Source of the DNA: Ashinkailepas kermadecensis
Taxonomy: Eukaryota > Arthropoda > Thecostraca > Neolepadidae
NCBI GenBank assembly: GCA_034440615.1
Contig: JAOTOM010004033.1
Span: 149,510-213,509 of the forward strand
DNA: 64,000 nucleotides
Reading direction: 5' to 3'
Part shown: in pieces, positions 46,662 to 58,047 of the stretch
Layout of the letters: each line of letters starts with the position of its first letter
How positions within the stretch are numbered: position 1 is the stretch's first letter
Position numbers and translations under genes: made by a program
Notes under the pieces: generated by a model
Databases searched by the model: none
Told to the model about the DNA's origin: nothing
Seen by the model: the letters and a program-made list of their open reading frames with translations, nothing else

Positions 46662-47454
46662 TTTCGCACTGTTGAACAGATCGCAAAATGATATTGACAA
46701 GTCGGCTTCTGCTCGTCTTGCCTCACGATTTCCAACAAATAGTATGATAATTAATAATTAAATAGGAAAATCCCACCTAACCTAACCTAACCTAACCTAA
46801 CATAATACAATCTACTCTGATCTAAACTAACATATACTCATATTTTAATTTAGAAACACAAGCAGTAATGTTTATCGTGACGGACAGCGAAGTGATATTT
46901 AAGTCGGCTTCTGCTCGGTCTCGTCTTTCCTCACGATTTCCAACAAGCAGTATAATTAATAATTAAATAGGAAAACCTAACCAACCTAACCTAACGTAAT
47001 ACAATCTACTCTTATCTAAACTAATACAAACTCATATATTATGATTTAAAAACAAGTGTAATATTCATTGTGACGTCATCCGTACGTCACGGCTCCAAGC
47101 CGTGCTCTGTTTAGTTTCTTTGGCGTTCTGGTGGAATAGTAATGGTGTGTCATCTATGTGGCAAAGAGGTGGAAACCAAGCATTTTCGATGGGAAAGTGT
47201 TGAATCAACTGCATGAAGTGTTGAATGTCCCTTTAATCACGTCTGAGAAGTGCCAGGTGAGGGATGGATAAATTATTGAACAATGAACAGAAGTGTGGCA
47301 TATATGGCGCATTATAGAAATTATCGCTAAGATTAACCGAGAAGTAAGCATTTACGGAGAAAACGAATGATCGCATCTTCCGAATCACGTTCATAAACAT
47401 AGTATTCCGAAAAAAAACAAATATTCCCAAAACACCTTTTAAGAAATAAATACC

Positions 47455-48079
47455 GTTTTTCCCTCTATCTTGTTCCTGAGACCACGTGACCTGAGAGCAA
47501 AAAGCCGCTGTAAAACCACCTAATGGGTGGCACCGCCTGGCAGTGAATCGTGATAATCAGCATGGCTTCATCTCTCATAGCTCGCAGAAGTTGCAATACG
47601 CTTTCCTTTCTGTTCGATTCAGTATAAGGCTAGTCATATAAAAACAAACAAAAACATTTCACACTCCACGCACAGATCTCAGATCGAATACCTACCCACG
47701 TAGGTAGCTCATTGCTCACATTCGTCAAATTGAAATCAGCAAACGCTGGGTACTAATCAGGGCGGTGTTATCCCAATAGCGGCCATAGAGAGCCAATTGA
47801 GCTTCCATATTTTATATATGACGTATGTGATGCGTCACCCAATATCAGTTACTATTTGAATGTGGTTGCATGCAGGTGCCTATATGTGCATGTTTTTTTT
47901 CGCACCATATCATCATAAAGAGCACAACTCCATTACTATAAATTAATACATTAAGCCTAGGTTGCATTAAAATCACTTGTAGAAAATGGCAGCGATTTAA
48001 GCGGCAAAAACCAGCCATGCAGCGTTTAAGACCGGGATTCCTGCCATATTTACAGTTGTGCAATTATGGCTTGTGTGTA
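47455..48079. other. unassigned
   Basis: No element or exon recognised. Confidence 0.4.
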
Positions 48080-48175
48080 TAACCTAACCTAACCTAACCT
48101 AACATAACATAACCCAACATAACGTAACGTAACGTAATGTAACCTAATCTAACCTAGCCTGAACTAACCTAACCA
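48080..48175. repeat. degenerate CCTAA/TTAGG-type tract
   Basis: (cctaa)4 followed by 'cataa', 'cgtaa' and 'tctaa' variants over about 95 bp; interstitial telomere-like. Confidence 0.75.
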
Positions 48176-48900
48176 ATTCACTCTTGGCACGCATAACTGG
48201 ATAACTAAATGCACTCCCCCACAGCTGCGCAGAATTCAAACACGGCCAAAGCGGCAAAATGTTAAATGTTGGCATTCCTCCCGCGAATCGGAACACGCCA
48301 AGGTCGCGGGAATGATCGGAAGACGCCAATCCCAGAAACTGGACGTCAATGGCGATATGCGCATGCGCATTAAGCATCTTCATTATTCGTAATAAAGAAG
48401 CTTCATTCTTCCCCCTATATCGTCATAAACGCACCAGATAGACTTATGACCTATTGGTGGGAAAGATCTCCGAGGATATGTTGGTACATCATCCATGCCC
48501 ACGTGACGTAGAAGCAACCATACAAGGCCCCTTCCAGCAACCAAGCAACACATCCTCGAAAAGGTTTCGTAGGTATATTTACTAAGAGGGGAAGTGAGTT
48601 TAGTAGGAATGTTTACTAAACTTCCGGAACTTTAGTAGGTATAATTACTAAACTTGCCTACGGAGATACATACAGTGTGACCGGAAATGAGGACGTGAAA
48701 GAGGTGGGTGTTATCCTCTCTCTCTTAGTATTTTCATAGCCGTGGCCGCCGTGGCTTTTCTTGCATAAGTAAATACGGCCGGCCGCGGGTACTCGCTGTC
48801 ACGTTTCTTAATCCGCAGTTTTGTGGTTGTTCCAGTCGGATTCGGTAGATGCAGGTGAGTAGGTTGGTGTAGTCTCGCAGTTGTTCTCAGTTTGTGCTTT
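48176..48900. other. unassigned
   Basis: 'ggaatgtttactaaacttcc' and nearby 'tagtaggtataattactaaa' form short inverted motifs at about 48605-48650. Nothing else is recognised. Confidence 0.35.
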
Positions 48901-49712
48901 TTTAGGTACCTACCTACCTATATAGATAAATGTACCAATGTGAAACCAGGTATCAAAGAACGCACCAACTTCGTACCTAGGAAGGTAGGTACCTAGGCAC
49001 CTGGTTATGTTCCTAGGCACCCGGGTAGGTTTCTAGGTAGCCGGGTTGGTTCCTAGGCACCCGGGTAGGTTCCTAGGCACCCGGGTAGGTTCCTAGGCAC
49101 CCGGGTAGGTTCCTAGCCATCCGGATAGGTTCCTAGGCACCCGGGTATGTTCCTAGGTAGCCGGGTAGATTCCTAGGCACCCGGGTAGGTCCCTAGGCAC
49201 CCAAGTAGATCCTTAGGCACTATGGTATGTCCATAGGCACCCGGTGTAGGTACCTAGGCACATGGGTGGGTATCTAGGCGCACAGGTAGGTGCCTAGGCA
49301 CCCAGGTAGGTACCTAGGCACCAGGTAGGTGCCTAGGCACCCAGGTAGGTACCTAGGCACCCAGGTAGGTACATAGGTACCTAGGCACCCGTGTAGGTAC
49401 CTAGGCACCCAGGTAGGTACATAGGCACCCAGATAGGTACCTAGGCACCCGGGTAGCTACCTAGGCATCCAGGTAGGTACATAGGCACCTGGGTAGGTAC
49501 CTAGGCAACTGGGTACATACCTAGGCACACAGGTATGTACATAGGCACCCAGGTAGGTGCCTAGGCACCCATGTATGTACCTAGGCACCCAGGTACATAC
49601 CTGGGCACCCAGGTACGTACCTAGGCACCTGGGTAGGTATCTAGGCACCCAGGTACCTGGTACCTGGGTACCTAGATACCTACCTATCTAGGCACCTAGG
49701 TACCTGGGCACA
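48901..49712. repeat. 20-bp minisatellite (cacccgggtaggttcctagg)n
   Basis: About 38 copies with a gradual shift of consensus from 'gggtaggttcctagg' on the left to 'aggtaggtacctagg' on the right. A trailing unit ('ggcacctaggtaagtaag') reappears at 50532, after the mobile element at 49713-50529, showing that the element inserted into the array. Confidence 0.9.
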
Positions 49713-49842
49713 TGTGAATTTGTTTTATAGGGTGTTTTTGCTTGTTTTTTTATTTATCTTTGGATTACCATGTTTATGAAAGTGATGATGATAGGATTTA
49801 TTTTATGTGTGAATTAAAAAAAAATGAAACACTTCCCAATTA

Positions 49843-49905
49843 AAAAAATGTATACCATGGTATACATTTTTTGGCTAGGTTAGGCTGCAGCCTAACCTAG
49901 CCAAA
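49843..49905. repeat. two abutting perfect palindromes (30 bp and 36 bp)
   Basis: 49843-49872 is centred on CCATGG inside 'tgtataccatggtataca' with A/T-run ends. 49870-49905 is centred on CTGCAG inside 'taggttaggctgcagcctaa'. Both are perfect over their full length and overlap by three T bases. Confidence 0.92.
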
Positions 49906-50039
49906 CCCGACACATTTGTTTGCTTTATGGAGGAAATGTGTGTCAAAACTTTTCTTCCTACCACCTTATAGCACAATAATAACTGAAAGTTTACCAAAAA
50001 TAATGGAAAAAAACTCTAATTTTGGCCACAGTAGCTTGG

Positions 50040-50160
50040 TTGGTGGAGTATCCCACCCGCAGCATTACTGAATCCATAGGCAACCAATCAGTGAGAGGCT
50101 GGAGACGCTATATGACCTAGTGGTTGAATGTGTTGTCAAAGAATCCAGGGTTCTTTAAAA
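50040..50160 (+). mobile_element. SINE relative inserted in the Merlin-like element
   Basis: 'caaccaatcagtgagaggct' with 'ggagacgctatatgacctag' matches the SINE body, followed by the tail 'gttgtcaaagaatccagggt'. The upstream head ('gcttggttggtggagtatcc') is not the family A tRNA head. Confidence 0.55.
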
Positions 50161-50807
50161 AAGGATTTTTTTCTTTCAAACAGCTTGGGTTAAGCAAGGC
50201 TGAGTTAGTTTTTTTCATGTTGAGAATTACCAGAACATAACTTGCTTGGTATTTTAATTTTTTTAATTTTATTTCTTGTTCTCCAAAGTTTTGCTAGTTT
50301 GTTCTAAGTTAGGTTATGTTCCATTTGTGTTTTATTTGTTTAACATTTCTTTTTATGCTATGTTACCTAACTCAACACTGCCTTTTTGGATTATTTTGCT
50401 AGCAAACTGAAAAGTAAGCATTCGCACAGAAAATAATTGGTCCCACCATTTTAGCCACATTCATAAACATGGTATACCAAATACAAATTCCCAAAACTAA
50501 AAAGTGATGCCTTATACTGCAAATTTACCTTGGCACCTAGGTAAGTAAGCCTAAGTTGAAGTGTGCCTACCTACTGTTGCATGCAGACTTGTGCTCTACC
50601 CAATTTCTTTTAGTCGACTCACATGTGACTCATAGATCTTGATACCTGATTCAACTCATGATTCAGAGCAGGTCAAAATTATTTGATTGGCTCAATTCAG
50701 ACTCAGAGCCCACAAAGTATGACTTGGCTTGCAACTCAAACAGACTGACATATATTTGTATCAATTCAGATCCGACTCACTGGTATCAGACTCAGGAGCC
50801 ATATGAT

Positions 50808-50812
<5 letters not shown>

Positions 50813-50871
<59 letters not shown>
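50813..50871. repeat. (TA)n microsatellite
   Basis: Pure TA repeat of about 58 bp. Confidence 0.95.
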
Positions 50872-50876
<5 letters not shown>

Positions 50877-51286
50877 ATGTGTACGCATACGCATACATTA
50901 TACATGTATGCATATATAAATATATATAGATGTATAGATGCATACATGTATATATATGCGTTTTTTTTTGTGATGCCATACAACAAGCAACGTCGAATGA
51001 CATCCATGTTCTATAAATTTAAGTCATAGGGAAGAAAGGTGAGGTCATCAAAGCACTCAATCAGACATTTGAACTTTACATGTCTTGACTTGAAATGCTA
51101 CTCGAGTGTTCACCACAGGCTACCGCTCGATACCAGATTTGATGTTCATGATGTTAGGAGCATCATGGCTATCAAGGATGCAGCACATCAAATTACATGG
51201 CCCTGAATGTCGCAGTTTGACCCCAGGTCACCAAGGTTGGTTTTACTACTAGAGCATGTCACTATAAGTATCTCAGATGATAAATT
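50872..51286. other. unassigned
   Basis: (cata)-rich lead-out, then unique-looking sequence with no recognised feature. Confidence 0.4.
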
Positions 51287-51778
51287 ATGTATATATATAT
51301 GAATATTTATATGAATATATATATATATTTGAATATATATATATGAATATATATATGAATATATATATGAATATATATATGAATATATTTATGAATATAT
51401 ATATGAATATATATATGAATATATATATGAATATATATATGAATATATATATGAATATATATAGGAATATATATATGAATATATATATGAATATATATAT
51501 GAATATATATATATGAATATATATATGAATATATATGAATATATATATGAATATATATATATGAATATATATATGAATATATATATGAATATACATATGA
51601 ATATACATATGAATATATATATGAATATATATATGAATATATATATTAATATATATATGAATATATATATGAATATATATATGAACATATATATGAACAT
51701 ATATATGAATATATATGAATATATATATGAATATATATATGAATATATATATGAATATATATATGACTATATATATGA

Positions 51779-51827
<49 letters not shown>

Positions 51828-51832
51828 TACAT
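51287..51832. repeat. 12-bp (gaatatatatat)n minisatellite
   Basis: About 40 units of 12 bases with occasional 10- and 14-base variants, ending in pure TA. Because the unit is a multiple of three, long Met-Asn-Ile-Tyr or Phe-Ile-Tyr-Ile frames stay open; they are not genes. Confidence 0.95.
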
Positions 51833-52306
51833 ATTAGCCTGGTACAAAAAAGGAAAGTTGAAAAATTGTTAGCTCCACAAGTTTTATTTTGTTACACTGT
51901 TCATAAATAACATATAGACCAATTTTCAGGAATTATTGTTTAATTTTAGGGGTCGCGTAAAAGGTGTCTTTTTTCCGACAGATGAGAAACTGAAGGGATG
52001 CTAATTTTTGTTCTTCTCTCGCATAGCATAGCTCCTATTTTCTATGAAAACAAAATAACCCTAATAAATAATAATGCTTCATCGTGCCAACTTGAATGAC
52101 TAAATGAGGTGGGACTTCAACCTGTCCCTCTACAATTCAGCATCTACCCTCTTTCATCAGTCCCCCCTTGGTCGGAGCAGGGAGGCGGCGCCGGTGATTA
52201 GCCACGAGGCAGAGTAGGTATTGTTTCTGCTCTTCATCCTTGGTCAGCGATGTGTTGAAGGTGTGGATGAGAGAAACAGCTCATTCTGCTGCATCGTTAA
52301 CGACAT
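51833..52306. other. unassigned, possibly the continuation of the 52.3 kb ORF
   Basis: On the minus strand, frames just left of 52307 (about 52160-52280) read TKDEEQKQYLLCLVANHRRR in another frame, which looks protein-like. This may continue the exon at 52307-52603 after a frameshift. Confidence 0.25.
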
Positions 52307-52603
52307 TCAAAGAACCCGCAGACTTCGGGTTGAGGTATTCCCGCATGAACTCTCCATGAACTTCCTCACACAGGAATCCAACCGCAGGGTAGGGATCCCT
52401 GCCCTCGTCCAGATGGCACAGCAGGCTTCACGGGTCTTCTTGAAGCTTTCCGGGAAAAGCAATTTCTGCTTCAGGTGAAAGAATTGTGACATGCGAAGTA
52501 CGTCACCTCGCGTTGGAAGCCGTGCAGTTGAGAAAAACTCAAGGGCACTCCATAATAACCACCATTCTGGTCCACTTAGCGTACTCGGTGCTGAGGAGGC
52601 CAT
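52307..52603 (-). CDS. candidate exon or relic ORF, unknown family
   Basis: The frame opens with ATG at 52601-52603 directly behind a strong acceptor (TCTCTCTTTTGCAG|ATG) and runs 98 codons. It has a conserved-looking core, LPTRGDVLRMSQFFHLKQ, and TRAGIPTLRLDSCVRKF. The pattern 'IPT..R..SC..K' recalls uncharacterised arthropod proteins that accompany transposons, but I cannot name a family with confidence. A possible internal donor (TCCTGT|GTGAGG) exists. It could be a host exon or a transposon relic. The upstream part of the longer open frame is TA-repeat read-through and intron. Confidence 0.3.
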   Translation of the reverse strand: MASSAPSTLSGPEWWLLWSALEFFSTARLPTRGDVLRMSQFFHLKQKLLFPESFKKTREACCAIWTRAGIPTLRLDSCVRKFMESSCGNTSTRSLRVL

Positions 52604-52769
52604 CTGCAAAAGAGAGAAACCAAAGATGAGATTTTGCGCGACCTTTAAATATGCATGACATCGTCCAAAATTTGGCGCACAATACAGGCACATATAGTGG
52701 AATAAAAATAAACTTGTGAAGCGCACTTCCTTGAAACTTTTAAAATCACCATGTATGTTTTGGACCAGG

Positions 52770-52833
<64 letters not shown>

Positions 52834-53500
52834 TACTTATATTCATGTATCTATGTAGGTATGTATATATATAATTCTCTGATTTCATTAGACACAGGTA
52901 AGTATCCTTTCACATCAATAATACTTACTTGTAGTTATTTTCATTGTTTTTTTGTAAATAACTTCAGTACCCCTCATTCTTTATTGACTGGCAGCTGATA
53001 ATTTGACAATTGTAATGCTAAGCATGAATAATTATGCTGTGGTTTTACTCTCTACTTTGTGTCATGGCATAGTATACACGAAGTATCGGAAGTATATGTA
53101 TCGGATACATGTTTAAATCATTTGTTCATAACTTACATTTTAGTCATAAGACTCAAATGACTAAAGACTCAAATCACAAGACTAAAATGACATGCCTTGC
53201 AAATGTTTGCTTTTTTGTTTTGTATCCCAAAACAAACATGGGTGTAGCCACAGCACTCTGTTGGCTCAAATAATACTTTCCAGGGCATACACATTTTCTC
53301 ATTGAAATTAATTCCATGCAGATTTTCAACATTCTATTGTGCTCATTTCAACATCTGACACCTGGAAGAAAAACCATTATTTTAACACCGATGGAGCTCC
53401 CTTGCCACTATTAGGTGGCGCGATTTTAAAGAACTGTCACTTCTGATGTGTGATTTTTCAAAGTAACACCAGAAGGAGAATTTGCTGTGTCTATTTTATT
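52604..53500. other. unassigned with (TA)n at 52773-52828
   Basis: It holds a TA microsatellite, and a 'catgggtgtagccaca' terminus at about 53237-53252 related to the 28.9 kb repeat family. No exon is recognised. Confidence 0.45.
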
Positions 53501-55620
53501 TTAAGTCTGATATGGCATTTCAAGAAATACTATTTTTCGGTTTGTATCGGATCCATTCTCAGAAACGGAAGTGGGGCACCTGTTTGTGACATATTGTGTC
53601 AGTATACTCCTGCTTCCTTGACTGTCCGCAGCGCGTCGCCTCAGCGCCAGAGAGGACGTCTCTCTTGGAGTAGCTAGACTGGCCACCATGCCGTGCAACC
53701 CTGTGCAGATTTGCCTCCTGTGGTGCAGCTGCGCCATATCCGTGCTGGTCCCAGTGCTGGTACCAGTACCAGTCGGCGTTTTGAATGTTCATGCTCTGTT
53801 GCAGGAGCCGCTGCCGACACGCCCGGCGGTCAAGCCCTCGTTGGTCAGCTGCCTGCAACGTCGCCTTCACGGCGCGATTGCACCGTTCTACTGCCCCAGA
53901 TGCTCCCTGTTGGTAGCGTGGGGCCCGGATATGACTTACACCCACACTCTGCAGGTAATTTCTGAGAAAAAATGTATATGTTGTACGTGCCGTTGTCGAA
54001 CAGCAATTCCCTGGGGTATACTTTGCGTGACGCCAAGACCTCGATAAATTCAATACACGCGTGACAGTTTGACTCCGAGCGAAATCCAGCGTCTACCTAC
54101 TTGGGAGAAGTCGGATGCCAGGACCACGGCATATCGCTGAGCGTGGGCTGCATCCATAGGTCCAATAAAGTCCAGCCCTATCTTGTTCCAGGCTGCCGCT
54201 GGTAAAGGCACTGAATGCATTGGAGTATGTCGAAGTACCGCCGTCTCATCCATACACAGTGGCGCAGACTTCACAGCTCTTGCCTCCACCATCTCGATCA
54301 ATGCCAGACCACCAATATAGCTCCTGCAGGCGCTGCTCGCATCTGACGATGCTCTGGTGCCACTGATGTGCCAGGCTGGGCAGTCTGAGCGAAGCAGACT
54401 TTCTGGAACGATTAGGCAATCGCCGCGCACATCCATACCTCTGCACAGTGAGTTGATCCCTGAGGTGGAAGAATAGCTGAAGGTCAGGCGAGCAGTCGCT
54501 CGGCCTACGAGACCACGGACGCGATACCTGATCACGCAACACGATCTTCACTTATAGCCGCCACCAACTCTTCATCCATTGCTGCCGGACGGTCTCTTAC
54601 TGTAGCGATACATTTGTATTTGTCCTCCACCACTTCTGCCGATTCCGGCAGTCGTGACAACCCATCTGCAGGACGTACACCTCCCTTCACACGCTAAACT
54701 GTGAACGAGTACTCCATGAGCCAGTCTGACCACTTTGTTATCCTCATGGCAGCTTGGGCGACACCCGGTGACGTCAGCCACCGCTGACGTCTGCAATGCC
54801 ACATGATCAAGTCGCAGACAACTGCTGATTCCAGAGATACTTCCTCCATTTCGCCACTGTCCACACAACCGCCAGCGCCTCTCTGTCATACTGCAGCGCC
54901 TCTGGGCTTGGTTTAGCGTACGCAACGTGAATGCTACCACCCTCTCTTCCTCTGAGTTAGGCTGAGACAGCACCCCACCCAGGCCCACATCGCTTGCATC
55001 CAAAGTTATGACTGTGGAAGCTGAGGGTCGTAAATGGTGACTCCGCGACTGCCTGGTACAGCACGTCTCCCTTTCAGCACTGCCGCGAGCTCCTCTATCC
55101 ACTTGAACGGCATCGCCTCCTTAAGCAGCATCCTCCTCGGTGGTTCCATGAGGGTGCTGTATCCAGGCACGAAACGAGAGCAGAACCCCAACAGCCCAGT
55201 AGTGACTGGAGCTCTTTCGTCCTGACGCCTAATGTCCTAACGCCCTAGCCCGCTCTGGGCTCACCGAGACTCCCGCTGAGGACACGGTAAACCCAAGGAA
55301 GTCCGCAGCCGTCTGTCTCAGCGTGTATTTTCCATGTTTAGTGTTACCCTGTGTTCCCGCAGACGAGTTAGAAAATCTTCCAATCGCTCCCAGTCACCGC
55401 ACAGACGAGGACATTTCCCGGGTACCTGCACCTGCACTGCTTCAGAATTTCTTCCATCGCCTTCTGAATTGTCATCGGTAAGTCCTTGGTCCCATGCGGA
55501 CAGCGACAACACGAAAACAGACCTTAGTGACATACAAACGTTGTTAATGGTTGTTACTCGGAGTGTAACTCCAGCTGGTGATTTGCAACTTTTGGGTCCA
55601 GACATGACAACACTGTTACT
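53501..55620 (-). pseudogene. decayed Ty3/gypsy-type retrotransposon pol
   Basis: On the minus strand, pieces in different frames follow the Ty3 order. End of the reverse transcriptase at about 55318-55420 (DWERLEDFLTRLREHRVTLN). Connection at 55095-55190 (FCSRFVPGYSTLMEPPRRML). RNase H at 54850-55020 (LDASDVGLGGVLSQ, then a Tyr-to-Cys-like change before MTERR). Integrase HHCC zinc finger at 54290-54430 (HQWHQSIVRCEQRLQELYWW, CEVC). Integrase core at 54050-54200 (WNKIGLDFIGP, YAVVLASDFSQV) and core end at 53880-53990. Several frameshifts and stops separate the pieces. Reverse transcriptase catalytic motifs, gag and LTRs were not found, so the copy is truncated and dead. Confidence 0.8.
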
Positions 55621-55721
55621 CCTTGCATCTGCTGAAACGTGTTCTGCATCAGTTATAAATTATTCGCGAAATAGGGTGTAATATACCACTTACTGAACAC
55701 TGAATCGACATCCTTGCAAAA

Positions 55722-55842
55722 GGGGACGAGTGGTCTAGGGGTAAGATGCTCGTCTCACAATCGAAAGGTTGTGGGTTCGGGTCTCACCTGTCGCTACTCT
55801 CCGCCCGCGACCAATCGGCGTGAGAGATTGGCGACGCTACGT
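55722..55842 (+). mobile_element. tRNA-derived SINE, family A, 3'-truncated
   Basis: The head 'ggggacgagtggtctagggg' (best acceptor-stem-like start of the three copies), B box GTGGG-TTCGGGT-CTCAC and body hairpin CCAATC...GATTGG are present. Similarity to the other copies stops after 'gcgacgctacgtgac', so the tail is missing. It lies about 100 bp from the end of the Ty3 relic. Confidence 0.75.
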
Positions 55843-56337
55843 GACTGGTGCGTGTTTGTGGAAGTCTTCATGCCTCGTTTCGAAGTATCCCGTCTATAGA
55901 TATCATACTTTTGCCCATCGTAATGGGATCCGGCATCGTGATAACGAACATCCCGCATCGCAATTCCAGGCGAATGGATTACCTATGATGTGCAATGTTA
56001 TGTTTTACAATGCCAGTTTATAGAATAGCTGTCTGTATGGTTATCGTTGATATCGTTATCCCCAAATTAGATATCTTTCAAAACACGCAAAACGGGAAGT
56101 CATATGTACGCAATTATCTCAAAACTGAGGAGATCGTGATGGACCAAACCTGACACTTCAGATTGGAGGTTTGGTCACGCTGGGAACTATTTCAGCCTGG
56201 AGATTTCGTCAACCTGGCACTTGGGTGACCAAATATCCAGCTTCCATATCTCCTCAATTGGCTGCAATTGTGCGACGGACAAAACACGATCAGTCTGCAA
56301 CAAGGTTCGATTTATACTTCGCAATCCTAGATGTGAA

Positions 56338-56402
56338 GAATGGGCGCTACATGGCCAATGAAGTTGATGCGCCCTAAAGTCCAAATAACTACAAACTAAA
56401 CT
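56338..56402 (+). mobile_element. short hairpin retroposon copy 4
   Basis: This 65-bp insertion is flanked by perfect 10-bp direct repeats 'tagatgtgaa' at 56328-56337 and 56403-56412. It has GGGCGC, a 21-base loop ('tacatggccaatgaagttga' plus t), GCGCCC, then 'taaagtccaaataactacaa'. Confidence 0.8.
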
Positions 56403-56412
56403 TAGATGTGAA

Positions 56413-57356
56413 AAGGAAAATGATTTGCTCGTCTAATCGGATACTTGTTTTCAAAACTGGGACATGATCTCTCTGCACTTTCCAGGGAATCTTGAGAACT
56501 CTATCACAGAGCAGCTAATTGTCAAACAGCTCCATTTAACCTTTAAATGAGGAAGGTGGGAGGATAGTATTCTGAATAAGAAAAATGCTTCAACAGGCTA
56601 TCATTCTAGCCCTGGTCTTCAGCGCTGCTGAGTGTCCAACACCCATTAATGAGCAAAGATTGTTTTTGTGTTTATGTCGGCACCTTGAACAGGTTCAATT
56701 TTAGGTAGGATAGGGTAGGATAGTTTGGGGAGGTGCAGGTTAGGTCAAGACGTCTACATGAAGTAAATTCATTAAATCAGGGATGATGTACAATCACTCC
56801 ACTGATATTTGAGGGCCGCGTGGCATGGACGAAGTGGAATAGACGAGTGGTGCAGTTGCTAAGGTGCATCAATGATCTTAATGAAACTATGGGTTTTAAT
56901 CCAACAGCCCACTCCGAGTAGAATGTCTTATTCTTCCTTTGCGTGTACACGTGTTTATCCTAACAAGATAATTGCAGCGCCCATACCATCGTCAGTCAAA
57001 CAGTGAAATGCAAACAAAAGTCAGTCAGAATGACATGCCACGAAGTTCGGTACAAGTGTGATACCATACCGTCCTACGATTCTCATTTAAGTGGTATTGG
57101 TATATTTTTATTACGCATTATCCTTTGATATTTCTTTGTCATTTGTCTGCTGTATTAGTATTTACACGACCTATCATTAGCGGATGACTGTACGGCTGAA
57201 TCCCCTCTCCGTTCAAGTTAGGTCGTGTGTTCCAGTGTTGGTACCAGGTAGATTATCCATCAATATAGCGAGATATCAAATCATATGCACTTTTTTGGTG
57301 TTGGAGTCGACATATGCATCTTCTATTGCCGTCAAAATTCACAGTATCCAATGCCT
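56413..57356. other. unassigned
   Basis: A 'taggtaggatagggtaggat' tract at 56702-56725 is the only repeat-like item noted. Confidence 0.4.
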
Positions 57357-57366
57357 CTTTGAATGT

Positions 57367-57428
57367 CGGGCGCTGTATGACCGACGCAGTCGATGCGCCC
57401 CTAAACTCCAATAACCAACCAACCAACG
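57367..57428 (+). mobile_element. short hairpin retroposon copy 5
   Basis: This 62-bp insertion is flanked by near-perfect 10-bp repeats, 'ctttgaatgt' (57357-57366) and 'ctctgaatgt' (57429-57438). It has GGGCGC, a 21-base loop ('tgtatgaccgacgcagtcga' plus t), GCGCCC, and the tail 'ctaaactccaataaccaacc' repeated as (aacc)n. The tail nearly matches that of the tRNA-SINEs. Confidence 0.75.
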
Positions 57429-57559
57429 CTCTGAATGTGTTTTGAAAAGTTGTCCACCGCTGCAACAGTCTCTTTACGTATGTATTCGTTTCTCAGAGGC
57501 GGGACTACGGTTCCAACGAATTCGCGACCTTGGAAGCTTTGGCAACATCTCGTGCCAGT

Positions 57560-58047
57560 GATGCCACCGACAGGCAGCCACCGCCACAACTTCGGGATCA
57601 TCAGATGACGATTTGGCCTCAGCTGACGGCGCCGACATCAACCAGCCAGGCGATGACGACTCGGCCTCTTCGTCAGCGACTGCCATCGATCCTGCTCCGG
57701 TCCCCACCTGCCCGCCAGCCTCTGTCGGCAACTCTCCTGTCTCACCAACAACCGCTGCCGCCATCCAGTCTGCCTCGTCAACCCATCTGGTAGCCGTTGG
57801 TGTCAGCCATGGAACTCTGGCCCCTACCTGCCCGCCAGCCTCTGTCGCCAACCCTCCTGCCGTATCATCAACCGCTGCCGCCATCCAACCTGTCCCACGA
57901 TCAACCAATGACGTCAAGCGACTTGTCCTTCCATCAATGAATCATCCTTTGACCGTTTCCGTCGATCATGCGCCATCTGCACTCCTACCAGTCCGTGCTT
58001 ACAGCAGTTTTTCCTCCTCCTTAACCGTCCACCACCCGCTGCTGTAA
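57560..58047 (+). other. Pro/Ser/Thr-rich open frame, unknown
   Basis: The frame stays open from about 57560, with an acidic stretch (SGSSDDDLASADGADINQPG) and then two imperfect copies of a Thr-Cys-Pro-Pro-Ala-Ser-Val ... Thr-Ala-Ala-Ala-Ile-Gln unit about 40 residues apart. It ends at 58047, and related proline-rich text continues in other frames to about 58300. It may be a low-complexity ORF1/gag-like remnant or chance in a GC-rich tract. No domain is recognised. Confidence 0.2.

Larger units (their letters stand above)
44968..47454 (-). mobile_element. Merlin-like DNA transposon, internally deleted, with nested insertion
   Basis: The outer element begins GGTAAATTTTTCTTA at 44968 and ends, in reverse, GGTATTTATTTCTTA at 47454. 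The long inverted ends share 'gtttatgaacgtgattcgga' and 'agatgcgaccactc'/'cgatcattcgttttctc' text. It contains the transposase-like exon at 46313-46661 and subterminal duplicated units with CCTAA repeats (46700-47100). The second transposase exon is missing. A related 1118-bp element is inserted at 45180-46297. The target duplication of the outer element is unclear (T-rich flanks). Confidence 0.6.
49713..50529. mobile_element. third Merlin-like non-autonomous element, in the minisatellite
   Basis: 817 bp. The right end in reverse is GGTAAATTTGCAGTATAAGG and the left end is GTGAATTTGTTTTATAGGG. Both lead to 'accatgtttatgaa', as in the elements at 45-47 kb. Flanks 'tgggcaca' and 'ttggcacc' agree at six of eight bases and may be a decayed target duplication. 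It contains two abutting palindromes (49843-49905) and a SINE fragment. Confidence 0.65.
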
